From DAOUKH01 sp965219875 (GTDB lineage: Bacteria > Chloroflexota > Dehalococcoidia > SHYB01), in NCBI GenBank assembly GCA_965219875.1, contig CBDCOW010000003.1:1364001-1428000 (forward strand): DNA of 64,000 nucleotides. The letters run 5' to 3'. The notes under the pieces are model-generated. The model saw nothing but the letters and a program-made list of their open reading frames with translations. It was not told the DNA's origin and did no database searches. Of this stretch, positions 49,423-58,277 are shown piece after piece (within the stretch, counting starts at the first letter, position 1; every line of letters starts with the position of its first letter). Both the position numbers and the translations under genes were made by a program.

Positions 49423-51108
49423 ATGACGGACCAAGTCTTCTACCGAAAGTGGCGGCCCCAGGCCTTTTCGGAGGTCGTGGGGCAGGAGCACGTGACCACC
49501 ACGCTGCTCAACGCGCTCGCCTCGGACCGGGTCGCCCACGCCTACCTCTTTTGCGGACCGCGGGGCACCGGGAAGACGAGCATGGGACGCATCCTCGCCA
49601 AGGCCATCAATTGCCTGCGCAACGGCAAGGGCGAGCCTTGCAACGACTGCACCATGTGCGCGGACATCGCCCAGGGCCGGGCTCTCGACCTCATCGAGAT
49701 CGACGCCGCCAGCAACCGGGGCATCGACGAGATCCGGAGCCTGCGCGAGAAGGTGGGCTTCGCCCCCAACGTGGCGCGGCGCAAGGTCTACATCATCGAC
49801 GAGGTCCACATGCTGACCGCGCCGGCCTTCAACGCGCTGCTCAAGACGTTGGAGGAGCCGCCGCCGCACACCGTCATCGTCCTGGCGACGACGGAGTCGC
49901 ACAAGCTTCCGGCGACGATCATCTCGCGGTGCCAGCGCTTCGACCTGCGGCGCATCTCGCGAGCCGACGTGGTGCGCCGTCTCGCCCAGGTCTGCGAGTC
50001 GGAGGGGGCACAGGCCACCGACGCGGCGCTGGGCCTCGTGGCCCGCTCCGCCGGCGGTTCGCTCCGCGACGCCGAGAACATCCTCGAACAGCTCGTGGTC
50101 GGCGTGGGCGGCACGATCGACGAAGGGGCCGTGCGAGCCGCCCTCGGCATCGGCGGCCGCGAGCAGATGCGGGCGCTGGCCCACGCCGCGCTCGAACGCG
50201 ACCTTGGCAAAGGGCTTGCGGCGCTCGAGGAGGTGGCTGGCGAAGGCTTCGACCTCGCCCAGTTCCACCGCGAGCTTCTCTCCTATCTACGGGGATTGAT
50301 GCTGCTGAAAGCCGAGGCCGCCACCGCCGACGATCTCTCCGCCGAGGAGCAGGAGGAGGCCGGGCCGCTGCTCGCCGCCGCCGGCCTCGACCGGATCGTG
50401 GCCGTGCTACGGGCCTTCGGCGCCGCCGACCTCAAGGACGCCGCCGCGCTCACTCTCCCCCTCGAGCTTGCCTTGGTGGAGACCGTCACCGGCCCCCAGG
50501 TTCCAGCGGCCCCCGCGGCACCGGAGCGCGCCGCGCCGCAACAGCCGCGGCCTTCCCGTCCACCGCCAAGACCAACGGCCCCCGCCACGAGAGCGCCCGC
50601 TGCGGCGGCCCCGAATGCGCCAGACAGAAGACCGCCCCCGGCGCGGCGGCCGCCGCCGCCTCCCCGAGCGCCCGCCCCCCAGCCCACCCCCGCGGCCGAC
50701 CCGGGGAGCGACGCCGCGCGCCTCGCCGCGTTAGAACGCCGCTGGCGGGAGGTGGTGGCCGCCGCCAAGGGAACGGGGCGGATCAAGATCGACGCCGTGC
50801 TGCGCAGCGGGTCGAGGCCAATTTCCGTCGAGGACGGCACAGTCGTCATCGGCTTCACGCATCAAAAGTTCGTGGACATGCTTCGCGAAGAGTTGGACAA
50901 CCCCGCCAGCCGCAAGGCCCTGGAAGAGGCGGTCGCCGGCGTGCTGGGGAGCCGGCACGCGGTACAATGCGTCTTGCAGTCCCAGAAACCCAGGGCTGCG
51001 GGCGGCCACTTGGTCCGCGCCGCCCAGGAGGCCGGCGCCCGGCTGGTCGATGCGTCGGCGGCGCCAGGCCCTTCGACGCAAGGAGAAGACACGCCCCATG
51101 ATGAATAA
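49423..51108 (+). CDS. dnaX: DNA polymerase III subunits gamma/tau
   Basis: A 561-residue clamp-loader ATPase. ATG 49423 opens MTDQVFYRKWRPQAFSEVVG. Walker A CGPRGTGKTSMGRILAKA, the zinc cluster (CLRNGKGEPCNDCTMCADI), IDEVHMLTAPAFNALLKTLEEPP and SRCQRFDLRRI (arginine finger) mark the AAA+ part (to about residue 230). A Pro/Ala/Arg-rich linker (about 375-430) leads to the tau-specific C-terminal domain (RWREVVAAAKGTGRIK). No slippery A-run that would make a gamma form was noticed. The stop overlaps ybaB by 11 nt. Confidence 0.95.
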   Translation: MTDQVFYRKWRPQAFSEVVGQEHVTTTLLNALASDRVAHAYLFCGPRGTGKTSMGRILAKAINCLRNGKGEPCNDCTMCADIAQGRALDLIEIDAASNRGIDEIRSLREKVGFAPNVARRKVYIIDEVHMLTAPAFNALLKTLEEPPPHTVIVLATTESHKLPATIISRCQRFDLRRISRADVVRRLAQVCESEGAQATDAALGLVARSAGGSLRDAENILEQLVVGVGGTIDEGAVRAALGIGGREQMRALAHAALERDLGKGLAALEEVAGEGFDLAQFHRELLSYLRGLMLLKAEAATADDLSAEEQEEAGPLLAAAGLDRIVAVLRAFGAADLKDAAALTLPLELALVETVTGPQVPAAPAAPERAAPQQPRPSRPPPRPTAPATRAPAAAAPNAPDRRPPPARRPPPPPRAPAPQPTPAADPGSDAARLAALERRWREVVAAAKGTGRIKIDAVLRSGSRPISVEDGTVVIGFTHQKFVDMLREELDNPASRKALEEAVAGVLGSRHAVQCVLQSQKPRAAGGHLVRAAQEAGARLVDASAAPGPSTQGEDTPHDE

Positions 51109-51406
51109 GAACCTCATGAAGCAGGCCCAGCAGCTTCAGCAGCGCATCGCCAAGGCGCAGCAGGAGATCGGCGACCTGATCGCCGAGGGGAGCGCGGGCG
51201 GTGGCGTCGTGACCGCCGTCGTCAGCGGCGACCAGCGGCTGCTTTCGCTCAAGATCGACCCGGAGGCCGTGAGCCCGGACGACGTGGACATGCTCGAAGA
51301 CCTGGTGTTCGCCGCGGTCAACGAGGGCCTGGAAAAGTCGCGGCAGGCCGCCACGGAACATCTCTCCAAGGCCACCGGCGGCCTCAACATTCCGGGGCTG
51401 ACCTAG
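51098..51406 (+). CDS. YbaB/EbfC family nucleoid-associated protein
   Basis: A 102-residue DNA-binding protein. ATG 51098 (or 51101) lies about 10 nt after AAGGAGAAG, inside the dnaX end. MKQAQQLQQRIAKAQQEIGDL, GGVVTAVVSGDQRLLSLKIDPEAV and DMLEDLVFAAVNEGLEKSR are classical YbaB segments. The dnaX-ybaB-recR order is widely conserved and ties it to DNA replication or repair. Confidence 0.95.
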   Translation: MMNKNLMKQAQQLQQRIAKAQQEIGDLIAEGSAGGGVVTAVVSGDQRLLSLKIDPEAVSPDDVDMLEDLVFAAVNEGLEKSRQAATEHLSKATGGLNIPGLT

Positions 51407-51448
51407 CGCCGGGCCTGACCTCAGAACCGCTCCGCTCCGGAACGCCAC

Positions 51449-52057
51449 GTGGACTTTCTCCCCGCAGCCGCCCCCATCGTCCGGCTCATCGAAGAGCTGG
51501 GCAAGCTGCCGAGCGTCGGCCCCAAGACGGCGCAACGCCTCGCGTATCATCTGATTCGCGCCCCTAAGGAAGAGGCACGCGCCCTCTCCGCCGCCATCGC
51601 CGCGGTCGTCGACCAGGTCGTCTTCTGTACGGAGTGCCAGAACATCACCGACGTGGACCCGTGCTCGATCTGCGCCGACCCCGGGCGCGCCGACGGCGTC
51701 ATCTGCGTCGTCGAGCAGCCGCTCGATATTTTGGCGTTGGAGAAAACGTCGGCGTTCAGGGGCCGTTATCACGTGCTGCACGGGGCCATCTCGCCGCTCA
51801 ACGGGGTCGGCCCCCGCGACCTGAAGCTCGACGAGCTCGTCGCTCGGGTCGAGGCCGCGGAAGTCTCGGAGATCATCCTCGCCACCAACCCCAACCTGGA
51901 AGGCGAGGCCACCGCGACCTACGTCCAGCGCCAACTCCAAGGGAGGCCGCTGAAGATCACCCGCCTCGCCCGGGGCCTTCCCTCGGGCGCCGACCTCGAA
52001 TACGCCGACGAAGTCACCCTCGCTCGCGCCCTCGAAGGCCGCCAGGAAATGAGCTAG
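51449..52057 (+). CDS. recR: Recombination protein RecR
   Basis: A 202-residue RecR from GTG 51449. The helix-hairpin-helix (LGKLPSVGPKTAQRLAYHL), the C4 zinc finger (FCTECQNITDVDPCSICADPGR) and the Toprim domain (VICVVEQPLDILALEKT, GAISPLNGVGPRDL, EIILATNPNLEGEATATYV) are all complete. With RecO (58799-59587) and RecF it loads RecA on gapped DNA. Confidence 0.97.
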   Translation: MDFLPAAAPIVRLIEELGKLPSVGPKTAQRLAYHLIRAPKEEARALSAAIAAVVDQVVFCTECQNITDVDPCSICADPGRADGVICVVEQPLDILALEKTSAFRGRYHVLHGAISPLNGVGPRDLKLDELVARVEAAEVSEIILATNPNLEGEATATYVQRQLQGRPLKITRLARGLPSGADLEYADEVTLARALEGRQEMS

Positions 52058-52064
52058 CCGCCTC

Positions 52065-53129
52065 CTACCGGAAGCGCGGCATCACCTTCTCGGCGAACAG
52101 TTCCATCGAGCGGCGCACCCGGTCGTAGGGCATCCCGCCGAAGCTGAACCCGATGAGGACGTTCCGAAAGCCCGACGCCTGCAGATGCCGGACGCGCTCG
52201 ACGCCGCGCTCCGCGTCGCCGTAGATGAAGGCGTTCCAGTAGCCGTCGTAGTCCTGATAGCCCCGCCCGCCGGGATGCCTGTAGTTCTCCCTTACCAGTT
52301 CCTGGATGCCGGGCGGCCAGGTGTCGAGGTCGCTGGGGAAGTTCACCGAATCGACCGATTCGCTGAACCGGGCGACGACAGGCTTGGCCTCGTCGTAGGA
52401 CTCGGCGTTGGTGGGCGCGAGGTACGAGGTCTGCATCACTGCGGCGCGTTCTAGGGTTGCGTCCACGGCCGCGGCGGGGTGTCCGTGGCCTGCCGCCGCG
52501 ACGCGGTAGCGCTCCCTGATCTCGGCGAAGTGTTTCCGCCCTCGGTAGGCCACGTAGAAGGGAAGGCCGAGCTTCGCCGCGAGGTCGATCGTCGGCTGCG
52601 AGCCGGTCGTGGCGACGTAGGCGCTGGGGTGCGGCTTGGTGCGGGGCCGCGGCCGAATCGACGCCTTAGGGATGGTGAAGTGCCGCCCATCGTAGGAGAA
52701 CTCGTCCTGCGTCCACGCCGCGAAGATGATCTCCAGGGCCTCGCGAAAGCGCTCCTCCGACTCACGCTGGTCGACGCCGTACCCCATGAACTCGCGAGGG
52801 CCGTAGCCCTTGGCGAACCCCACGTCGAGCCGGCCCTCGCTCAGGATGTCGAGCATCGCCGTCTGCTCCGCGACGCGGACGGGGTGCGACAGCGGCAGGA
52901 CGTTCGCCGCCGTCCCGATGCGGATGTGTTTGGTGCGGGCCGCCACGTGGGTCGCCAGCAGCAAGGGGTCCGGGGTGATGCAGTAGCCGTGGAAATGGTG
53001 CTCCGCCATCCAGACCGCGTCGAAGCCGAGCTCCTCGGCGTAGACGAGCAGGTCGGCTTCGTTGCGGTAGACCTCGGCGTCGGCCCCGCCGTCCGGCGAC
53101 TGGACAAGAGCGAAGACGATGAAACGCAT
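52065..53129 (-). CDS. LLM-class flavin-dependent oxidoreductase, copy 3
   Basis: A 354-residue luciferase-like monooxygenase. ATG 53129 (MRFIVFALVQSPDGGAD) follows AGGAAGG; upstream open frame is unsupported. AEELGFDAVWMAEHHFHGYCITPDPLLLATHVA, IRIGTAANVLPLSHPVRVAEQTAMLDILSEGRLDVGFAKGY and PSAYVATTGSQPTIDLAAK are family blocks. It is closest to copy 1 (25923-27056) of the three copies here. Convergent with recR (7 nt apart) and divergent from a molybdopterin oxidoreductase gene. Substrate unknown. Confidence 0.93.
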   Translation of the reverse strand: MRFIVFALVQSPDGGADAEVYRNEADLLVYAEELGFDAVWMAEHHFHGYCITPDPLLLATHVAARTKHIRIGTAANVLPLSHPVRVAEQTAMLDILSEGRLDVGFAKGYGPREFMGYGVDQRESEERFREALEIIFAAWTQDEFSYDGRHFTIPKASIRPRPRTKPHPSAYVATTGSQPTIDLAAKLGLPFYVAYRGRKHFAEIRERYRVAAAGHGHPAAAVDATLERAAVMQTSYLAPTNAESYDEAKPVVARFSESVDSVNFPSDLDTWPPGIQELVRENYRHPGGRGYQDYDGYWNAFIYGDAERGVERVRHLQASGFRNVLIGFSFGGMPYDRVRRSMELFAEKVMPRFR

Positions 53130-53341
53130 CACAAGCCTTCCTGGAAACGTCCGAACCCTAGCACGAGGCGTATACACCAACAAGGCGCGGCCTTTCCCGC
53201 TCCCTCTGGAAGCCCTCGCGCAACCTCGGCGTTCCGGTGCGGATAGACGGGGAGGCCGCGCCCCAAGATCAACGAAGCGCACGCCGGGCGATCACCCGCC
53301 GCCGGCCCCATAATGGGCACGGTCAGGAGCTACAAAGCGAC

Positions 53342-54367
53342 ATGCGCTATCCGTGGGCCAACATCCTGATCGGCGTGGCGCTGACGGTCTCGGTCGTCAC
53401 CGGCTTCCTGACGCTGACCAGCAACCACTCCCCCTTCCTCGGCGACATGCACGCCGCCGCCAGCCTCGCCGTCGTCGCCGTGTTCTGGTGGAAGGCGTGG
53501 AACATCCGCGGCGGACTCCGCCAGTGGCGCCGCCGCCCCGCCTCGACGGCGGCCTCGATCACCCTGGCCGCGGTCCTCATCGGCCTCGTCTTCACCGGCG
53601 TCTACTGGAGCAACGTCGGGCCGTTCAACTTCCTCGGCCTCAGCGGGATGACCTGGCACGGCGTCCTCGCCATCCCTGCCGTCGTCCTCGTGCTCTGGCA
53701 CGTCCTCCGCCGCCTCTATTCGGTGCGCCCCCGCTACTGGGCCGACCGCCGCACGTTCATGCGGACGGCCGCCGCGGCCCTCGGCGGGCTGGCCCTGTGG
53801 CGCATCGGCGAGGCCGCCGCCCCGCTCCTCGACCTTCCCGCCGCCGACCGCCGCTTCACCGGCTCCTACGCCGTCGGCGACTTCACCGGCAACGACTTCC
53901 CCCGCGTCATCTGGCTCTCCGACAGCGCCCCGGCGCTCAACGAATCGGCGTGGCGGCTCCAAGTCGAAGGCCAGGTCGCGCGCCCCGTCCGGCTCGACTA
54001 CGCGGCCGCCCAGGGCTACGACGACGAGCTCGAGGCCACGCTCGACTGCACCGGCGGCTGGCACTCGACGCAGCGCTGGCGCGGCGTCCGCCTCGACCGC
54101 CTCCTCGACCGGGCCGGTCTGTCCGACGAGGCCGCGAGCATCACCGTCCGCTCGGCGACGGGCTACGAGCGCCGCTTCAGCCTCGGCGAGGCCCGCGGCT
54201 ACCTGCTCGCGACGCACGTCTCCGGCGAGCGGCTCTCAAAGGGGCACGGCTTCCCGGTCCGCTTGGTGGCCCCCGACAAGCGCGGCTATGATTGGGTGAA
54301 ATGGGTAACGCAAATACACGTCAACGACACGAGCAAGTGGTGGCAGCCGCCGCTCCCGCTGCAATGA
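53342..54367 (+). CDS. Cytochrome b561-like membrane domain fused to sulfite-oxidase-type molybdopterin domain
   Basis: A 341-residue fusion. ATG 53342 is the chosen start. Residues 1-130 contain four hydrophobic helices with several His (NHSPFLGDMHAAASL, MTWHGVLAIPAVVLVLWHVLRR) that could bind haem b. A twin-arginine motif follows (DRRTFMRTAAAALGG, about 135-149), then an oxidoreductase molybdopterin-binding domain whose metal Cys is Cys236 in TLDCTGGWHSTQRW, with GFPVRLVAPDKRGYDWVKWV near the end. Electrons could pass between a periplasmic Mo centre and membrane haem. The substrate is not known. A 53-residue gene is coupled to its stop. Confidence 0.85.
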   Translation: MRYPWANILIGVALTVSVVTGFLTLTSNHSPFLGDMHAAASLAVVAVFWWKAWNIRGGLRQWRRRPASTAASITLAAVLIGLVFTGVYWSNVGPFNFLGLSGMTWHGVLAIPAVVLVLWHVLRRLYSVRPRYWADRRTFMRTAAAALGGLALWRIGEAAAPLLDLPAADRRFTGSYAVGDFTGNDFPRVIWLSDSAPALNESAWRLQVEGQVARPVRLDYAAAQGYDDELEATLDCTGGWHSTQRWRGVRLDRLLDRAGLSDEAASITVRSATGYERRFSLGEARGYLLATHVSGERLSKGHGFPVRLVAPDKRGYDWVKWVTQIHVNDTSKWWQPPLPLQ

Positions 54368-54525
54368 GCGAGCGCCGCCAGCCCGTCTGGGCTCGACCGT
54401 GGACGCGCCTCTGGCGCTGGGCCGTCCGCGCGGCGAACTGGCTCAACGGTACGGCCCACGCGCGGCCCGCTGAGCCGCTCTCCCGCTGCGCCTACGACCA
54501 GATGATGGTCGTCATGGCCAAGTGA
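54364..54525 (+). CDS. Small basic protein coupled to the molybdopterin oxidoreductase
   Basis: A 53-residue open frame from ATG 54364 in an ATGA overlap with the preceding stop. It is rich in Trp and Arg (RPWTRLWRWAVRAANWLNG) and could form an amphipathic membrane-associated helix. The coupling suggests it is a real, co-translated protein, possibly a small partner of the oxidoreductase. No family is recognised. Confidence 0.45.
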   Translation: MSERRQPVWARPWTRLWRWAVRAANWLNGTAHARPAEPLSRCAYDQMMVVMAK

Positions 54526-54595
54526 GACGACGAGAGCGTCGCCGTCGGCGGCATCTACGAAGCAGCAGGCCGCAGGCCCAAGGGCCGCCTCTAAC

Positions 54596-57040
54596 CTAGC
54601 GGCCGTGGCGGCGCCGGAACGCGAACCACCCGCCCGCCACGAGGGCCAGTCCGGCCGCCACCGCGACCACGATCCAGACCGCCGTGCCTAGGCCGTCGCT
54701 GTCATCGTCCTGCGGCTCCGGCGTATGTGTGGGCGTCGGCGACAGTGGCGGCGTCGGTAACCGCAGATCGTCCAGTAGAGCAAGACTGTCCAATACCCCT
54801 GAGTCCAGCGGGCCCAGCGCATTGCCCCGCAGATCGAGCGTCGCGAGCGAGCCAAGCCCGTCAACCACCCCGGCCTCCAAGGTGCTCAACTTGTTGTATG
54901 ACACATCGAGGGTCGTGAGCGAACCAAGCCCACCGAACACGCCAGCCTCCAACGCCGCCAAATCGTTGAGCGACAGGTTCAGCGACTGCAGCGAGGCGAC
55001 GCCCTCGAAGACGCCAAGTTCCAGCGAGGTCACTGCGTTGTATGACAGATCCAGAGTCGTGAGAGAGCCGAGTTGGCCGAACACTCCAGCCTCCACCGAG
55101 ATCAATTCGTTGTTCCCCAGGCGGAGCGTCGTGAGCGACCCAAGCCCGTCGAATATCCCCGCCTCCAGTGTTGTCAACACGTTGCCCTCGAGATCGAGCC
55201 ACGCGAGCGACCCAACTCCTTCGAACCCCCCGACCTCCACCGAGATCAATTCGTTGTACCCCAAGCGGAGCGTCGTAAGCGACCCAAGCCCGTCGAATAT
55301 CCCCGCCTTCATCCTGGTTAACGCGTTGCCGCCGAGATCGAGCCACGCGAGCGAGGGAAGCTCGTCAAACTGCCTAGCCTCAAGGGTGGTTATGTCGTTA
55401 CCTGCGAGATTGAGCCAAGTGAGTGAGGCAAGGCCATCGAACACCCGCGCCTCCAACGCGGTCAACACATTGAAGTAAAGAGCGAGTGACGTAAGTTCGC
55501 CAAGCCCATCGAACGCTCCCTCCCTAATCAAGTTCAACTCGTTGACTGCCAGATCGAGCGTCGTGAGCGAGCCAAGCCCGTCGAACGTTCCGGCCTCCAA
55601 TGCGGTCAACACGTTGAACCCTAGATCGAGCGTCGTGAGCGAGCCAAGCCCGTCGAAGGTTCCGGCCTTCAGTGTTGTCAACACGTTGCCATACAGATCG
55701 AGCGTCGTGAGCGAGCCAAGCCCGTCGAACGTTCCGACCTCCAGCCCGGTCAACGCGTTGTCGCTGAGATCAAGCGTCGTGAGTGAGCCAAGCCCGTCGA
55801 ACGTTCCGGCCTCCAGCCCGGTCAACGCGTTGTCGCCGAGATCAAGCGTCGTGAGTGAGCCGAGCCCGTCGAACGTTCCGGCCTCCAGCCCGGTCAACGC
55901 GTTGTCGCCGAGATCGAGCGTCGTGAGGGCGCCGAGCCCGTCGAAGTCACCGGGCTGCAATCGGCCGATCTTCCGCGAACTGAGGCGTAGTGTCCCAACG
56001 ATCCCCGCGAGATGCTCGCCCGTAACCATTGCACAATGGTCGACACGCTTGATCCTCGTGTTCGAGAGAATGGCCTCTTGGACTTGGGGGGTGCGGCCGC
56101 AGATGCCCCTGGGATCATCACCCTGTGGTTCCGGGGCCGGTGCGGATTTGGGCAGCAGTGTTGGCAGCGGCAGGTCCTCCAGCGAGGCGGAGCCGTCGAA
56201 CCTCCAATCCTGCGCGCCGTCGAACTTGTTGTTGTAGAGATTGAGCGTTGTGAGCGAGTCGAGCCCGTTGAACAGCCCATCCTCGAACGCGGTCAGTTTG
56301 TTGCCCCTCAGATCGAGCGTCGTGAGCGACGAGAGACCATCGAAGACCCCAGCCTCCAGTGAGGTCAGCCTATTGAGCGACAGATCGAGCGCCGTAAGGG
56401 AAGAGAGGCCGTCGAACACACCGGGGGCGAACGCAGTTAACTTGTTGGCCTGCAGATCAAGGGTTGTGAGCGAGGGGAGCCCATCGAACGGCCCAGCCTT
56501 GAGTGAGGTCAACCGGTTGCTGTCGAGAGAGAGGGTCGTGAGCGAGGAAAGCCCGGTGAACACCTCCTCCTCCAATGAGGTCAGCCCATTGAGCGACAGA
56601 TCGAGCATCCCAAGGGAAGAGAGACCGTCGAACACTCCCGCCTCTAGCGATGCCAATCTGTTGTGCTGCAGCGTGAGTACCGTCACCGAGCTCAGGCCAT
56701 CGAAGTCGCCCGCCCGCAACCGTTTGATCTTCCACCAGTTGAGATCAAGCTCCCCGCGGACCTCGGCCAGATGCGCATCAGTGACGAACGCGCAGTGATC
56801 GACTTCTTCAATCCTCCACAGGATGGCCTGACGCACTTGCGGGGTGCGGTTACAGATGCCGTCGCCGATATGCTCCGGCTCGACCGTAGCCGGCGCCGTT
56901 CTGGTGGGTAGCGGTGTGGGCGTGGGCTGATGTTGCCACCCAGTGGCCGCCCAGGCGGCGGACGGCGCCGCGAAGAGGAGCGCGGCCGCGGCGGCGAGCG
57001 CCGCTAAGGCGGCGCGGCGGCGAAGCGTCGGTTTCGGCAT
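54596..57040 (-). CDS. Large leucine-rich-repeat surface protein
   Basis: An 814-residue protein: signal peptide (about 1-31), two cap-plus-LRR modules, then a C-terminal membrane helix (AVWIVVAVAAGLALVAGGW) and basic tail. Each module starts with a Cys-containing cap (GICNRTPQVRQAIL, then GICGRTPQVQEAIL, each followed by VDHCA). The first has about seven and the second about sixteen 24-residue repeats of pattern LTTLDLxxNxLTxLExGxFDGL. The protein should stand outside the cell, bound by its C-terminal anchor, and bind other proteins or cells. The second array is nearly repetitive at the DNA level (about 55549-55930). Confidence 0.85.
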   Translation of the reverse strand: MPKPTLRRRAALAALAAAAALLFAAPSAAWAATGWQHQPTPTPLPTRTAPATVEPEHIGDGICNRTPQVRQAILWRIEEVDHCAFVTDAHLAEVRGELDLNWWKIKRLRAGDFDGLSSVTVLTLQHNRLASLEAGVFDGLSSLGMLDLSLNGLTSLEEEVFTGLSSLTTLSLDSNRLTSLKAGPFDGLPSLTTLDLQANKLTAFAPGVFDGLSSLTALDLSLNRLTSLEAGVFDGLSSLTTLDLRGNKLTAFEDGLFNGLDSLTTLNLYNNKFDGAQDWRFDGSASLEDLPLPTLLPKSAPAPEPQGDDPRGICGRTPQVQEAILSNTRIKRVDHCAMVTGEHLAGIVGTLRLSSRKIGRLQPGDFDGLGALTTLDLGDNALTGLEAGTFDGLGSLTTLDLGDNALTGLEAGTFDGLGSLTTLDLSDNALTGLEVGTFDGLGSLTTLDLYGNVLTTLKAGTFDGLGSLTTLDLGFNVLTALEAGTFDGLGSLTTLDLAVNELNLIREGAFDGLGELTSLALYFNVLTALEARVFDGLASLTWLNLAGNDITTLEARQFDELPSLAWLDLGGNALTRMKAGIFDGLGSLTTLRLGYNELISVEVGGFEGVGSLAWLDLEGNVLTTLEAGIFDGLGSLTTLRLGNNELISVEAGVFGQLGSLTTLDLSYNAVTSLELGVFEGVASLQSLNLSLNDLAALEAGVFGGLGSLTTLDVSYNKLSTLEAGVVDGLGSLATLDLRGNALGPLDSGVLDSLALLDDLRLPTPPLSPTPTHTPEPQDDDSDGLGTAVWIVVAVAAGLALVAGGWFAFRRRHGR
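55549..55930 (-). repeat. Tandem 72-bp repeats inside the LRR gene
   Basis: About five consecutive 72-bp units differ at only a few bases each (core CGAGCCAAGCCCGTCGAACG). They encode consecutive 24-residue LRRs. Such recent, near-identical units are prone to copy-number change by slippage or recombination. Confidence 0.75.
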
Positions 57041-57116
57041 GAGACCTCCGCACTAAGGACGCGCTTACAGGCCGAAAGGTTCCATCCGCCCCCGCCGGGG
57101 CTAATGGGGAGGCGGC

Positions 57117-58193
57117 CTAGCCGATTTCGAGGACGCCGCGGGCGACTTCGCCCCGGTCGAGGGCCTGGAAGGCGGCGTTGACGTCTTCGAGGGGGAAGCG
57201 GCGGGTGATGAGCTCGTCGAGCTTCAGGCGGCCCGCCTTGTAGAGGCCGAGCAGCTTGTTGAACTCGATGTGGGGGCGCGCGGTGCCGTACATCGAGCCG
57301 ATGATGGTCTTCTCCATGATCAGGTCGCGGGCGTCGATGGTCACCGGCGTCCTGACCGGAGCGTGGCCGACCCACACCGTGACACCGCGGAAGCGCGTGC
57401 AGTGCACGCTCTGCACGAAGGGCTCCTCGACGAGCCCGATGGCCTCGAAGGCGTAGTGGACGCCCTTGCGGCCGGTGAGGTCCTTGATGCGCCGCACTGG
57501 GTCTTCCTTCGCCGAGTTGACGGTGTGGGTTGCGCCGAACTCGACGCCCATGTCCAGCTTGTTGTCCAGCACGTCGACGGCGATGATCGTCGTCGCGCCG
57601 GCGATACGCGCCCCCTGGATGACGTTGAGGCCGACGCCGCCGCAGCCGAAGACGGCCACGGTGCTGCCCGCCGTTACCCGGGCGGTGTTGATGGCCGCAC
57701 CCACGCCCGTGGTGACGCCGCACCCCACGAGCGCCGCCTGGGGGAACGGGATGTCCTTGTCGATGGGCACGGCGGCGACGTCGGGGACGACGGCGTACTC
57801 GGCCATCGTGCCCACGCCGGCCATGGGATAGAGGGTGACGTCTCCCGCCGTGGGGTAGCCTCTGGCACTGGGGGAGCGCTCACAGAGGTTCGGATAGCCG
57901 CTCTCGCAGCTCTCGCAGCGGCCGCAGTTCGTCTTCCACGAAAGCACCACGTGGTCGCCCTGGCTCACGCCTTGCACGTTGGGGCCGACGGCCTCGACAA
58001 TCCCCGCTCCCTCGTGGCCGAGGATGCTGGGCAGCGGCACGATGTCCCAATCGCCCTTCACCACGTGCCAGTCCGAGTGGCACACGCCGCTCGCCATGAT
58101 CTTGACCATCACCTCGCCGGGCCCGGGCTCCGGCAATTCGACGGACTGCACCTCGACGGGCTTCTTCACTTCATACAGGACGGCGGCTTTCAT
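57117..58193 (-). CDS. Zinc-dependent alcohol dehydrogenase
   Basis: A 358-residue medium-chain dehydrogenase. ATG 58193 (MKAAVLYEVKKPVEV) follows AGGAGG. Catalytic zinc ligands: GVCHSDWHVV, GHEGAGIVEAVG; structural zinc: NCGRCESCESGYPNLCE. The cofactor motif is AVFGCGGVGLNVIQGARIAG with the following acidic IIAVDV, pointing to NAD(H). It resembles class III and NDMA-type alcohol dehydrogenases. It lies 84 nt downstream of the DCC-family redox gene on the same strand. Confidence 0.93.
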   Translation of the reverse strand: MKAAVLYEVKKPVEVQSVELPEPGPGEVMVKIMASGVCHSDWHVVKGDWDIVPLPSILGHEGAGIVEAVGPNVQGVSQGDHVVLSWKTNCGRCESCESGYPNLCERSPSARGYPTAGDVTLYPMAGVGTMAEYAVVPDVAAVPIDKDIPFPQAALVGCGVTTGVGAAINTARVTAGSTVAVFGCGGVGLNVIQGARIAGATTIIAVDVLDNKLDMGVEFGATHTVNSAKEDPVRRIKDLTGRKGVHYAFEAIGLVEEPFVQSVHCTRFRGVTVWVGHAPVRTPVTIDARDLIMEKTIIGSMYGTARPHIEFNKLLGLYKAGRLKLDELITRRFPLEDVNAAFQALDRGEVARGVLEIG

Positions 58194-58277
58194 GCAATGG
58201 CCTCCTAGGGAACGGCAGGGGAATGTGAGGGATTGTAGACGGCGCGGTGCGGTCAAGCAAAGCGCACACGCTCGCGC

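Noticed and set aside
55549..55930. Regular 72-bp repeats considered as a CRISPR array
   Set aside because: No conserved repeat with unique spacers; the units are continuous coding LRRs in one frame.
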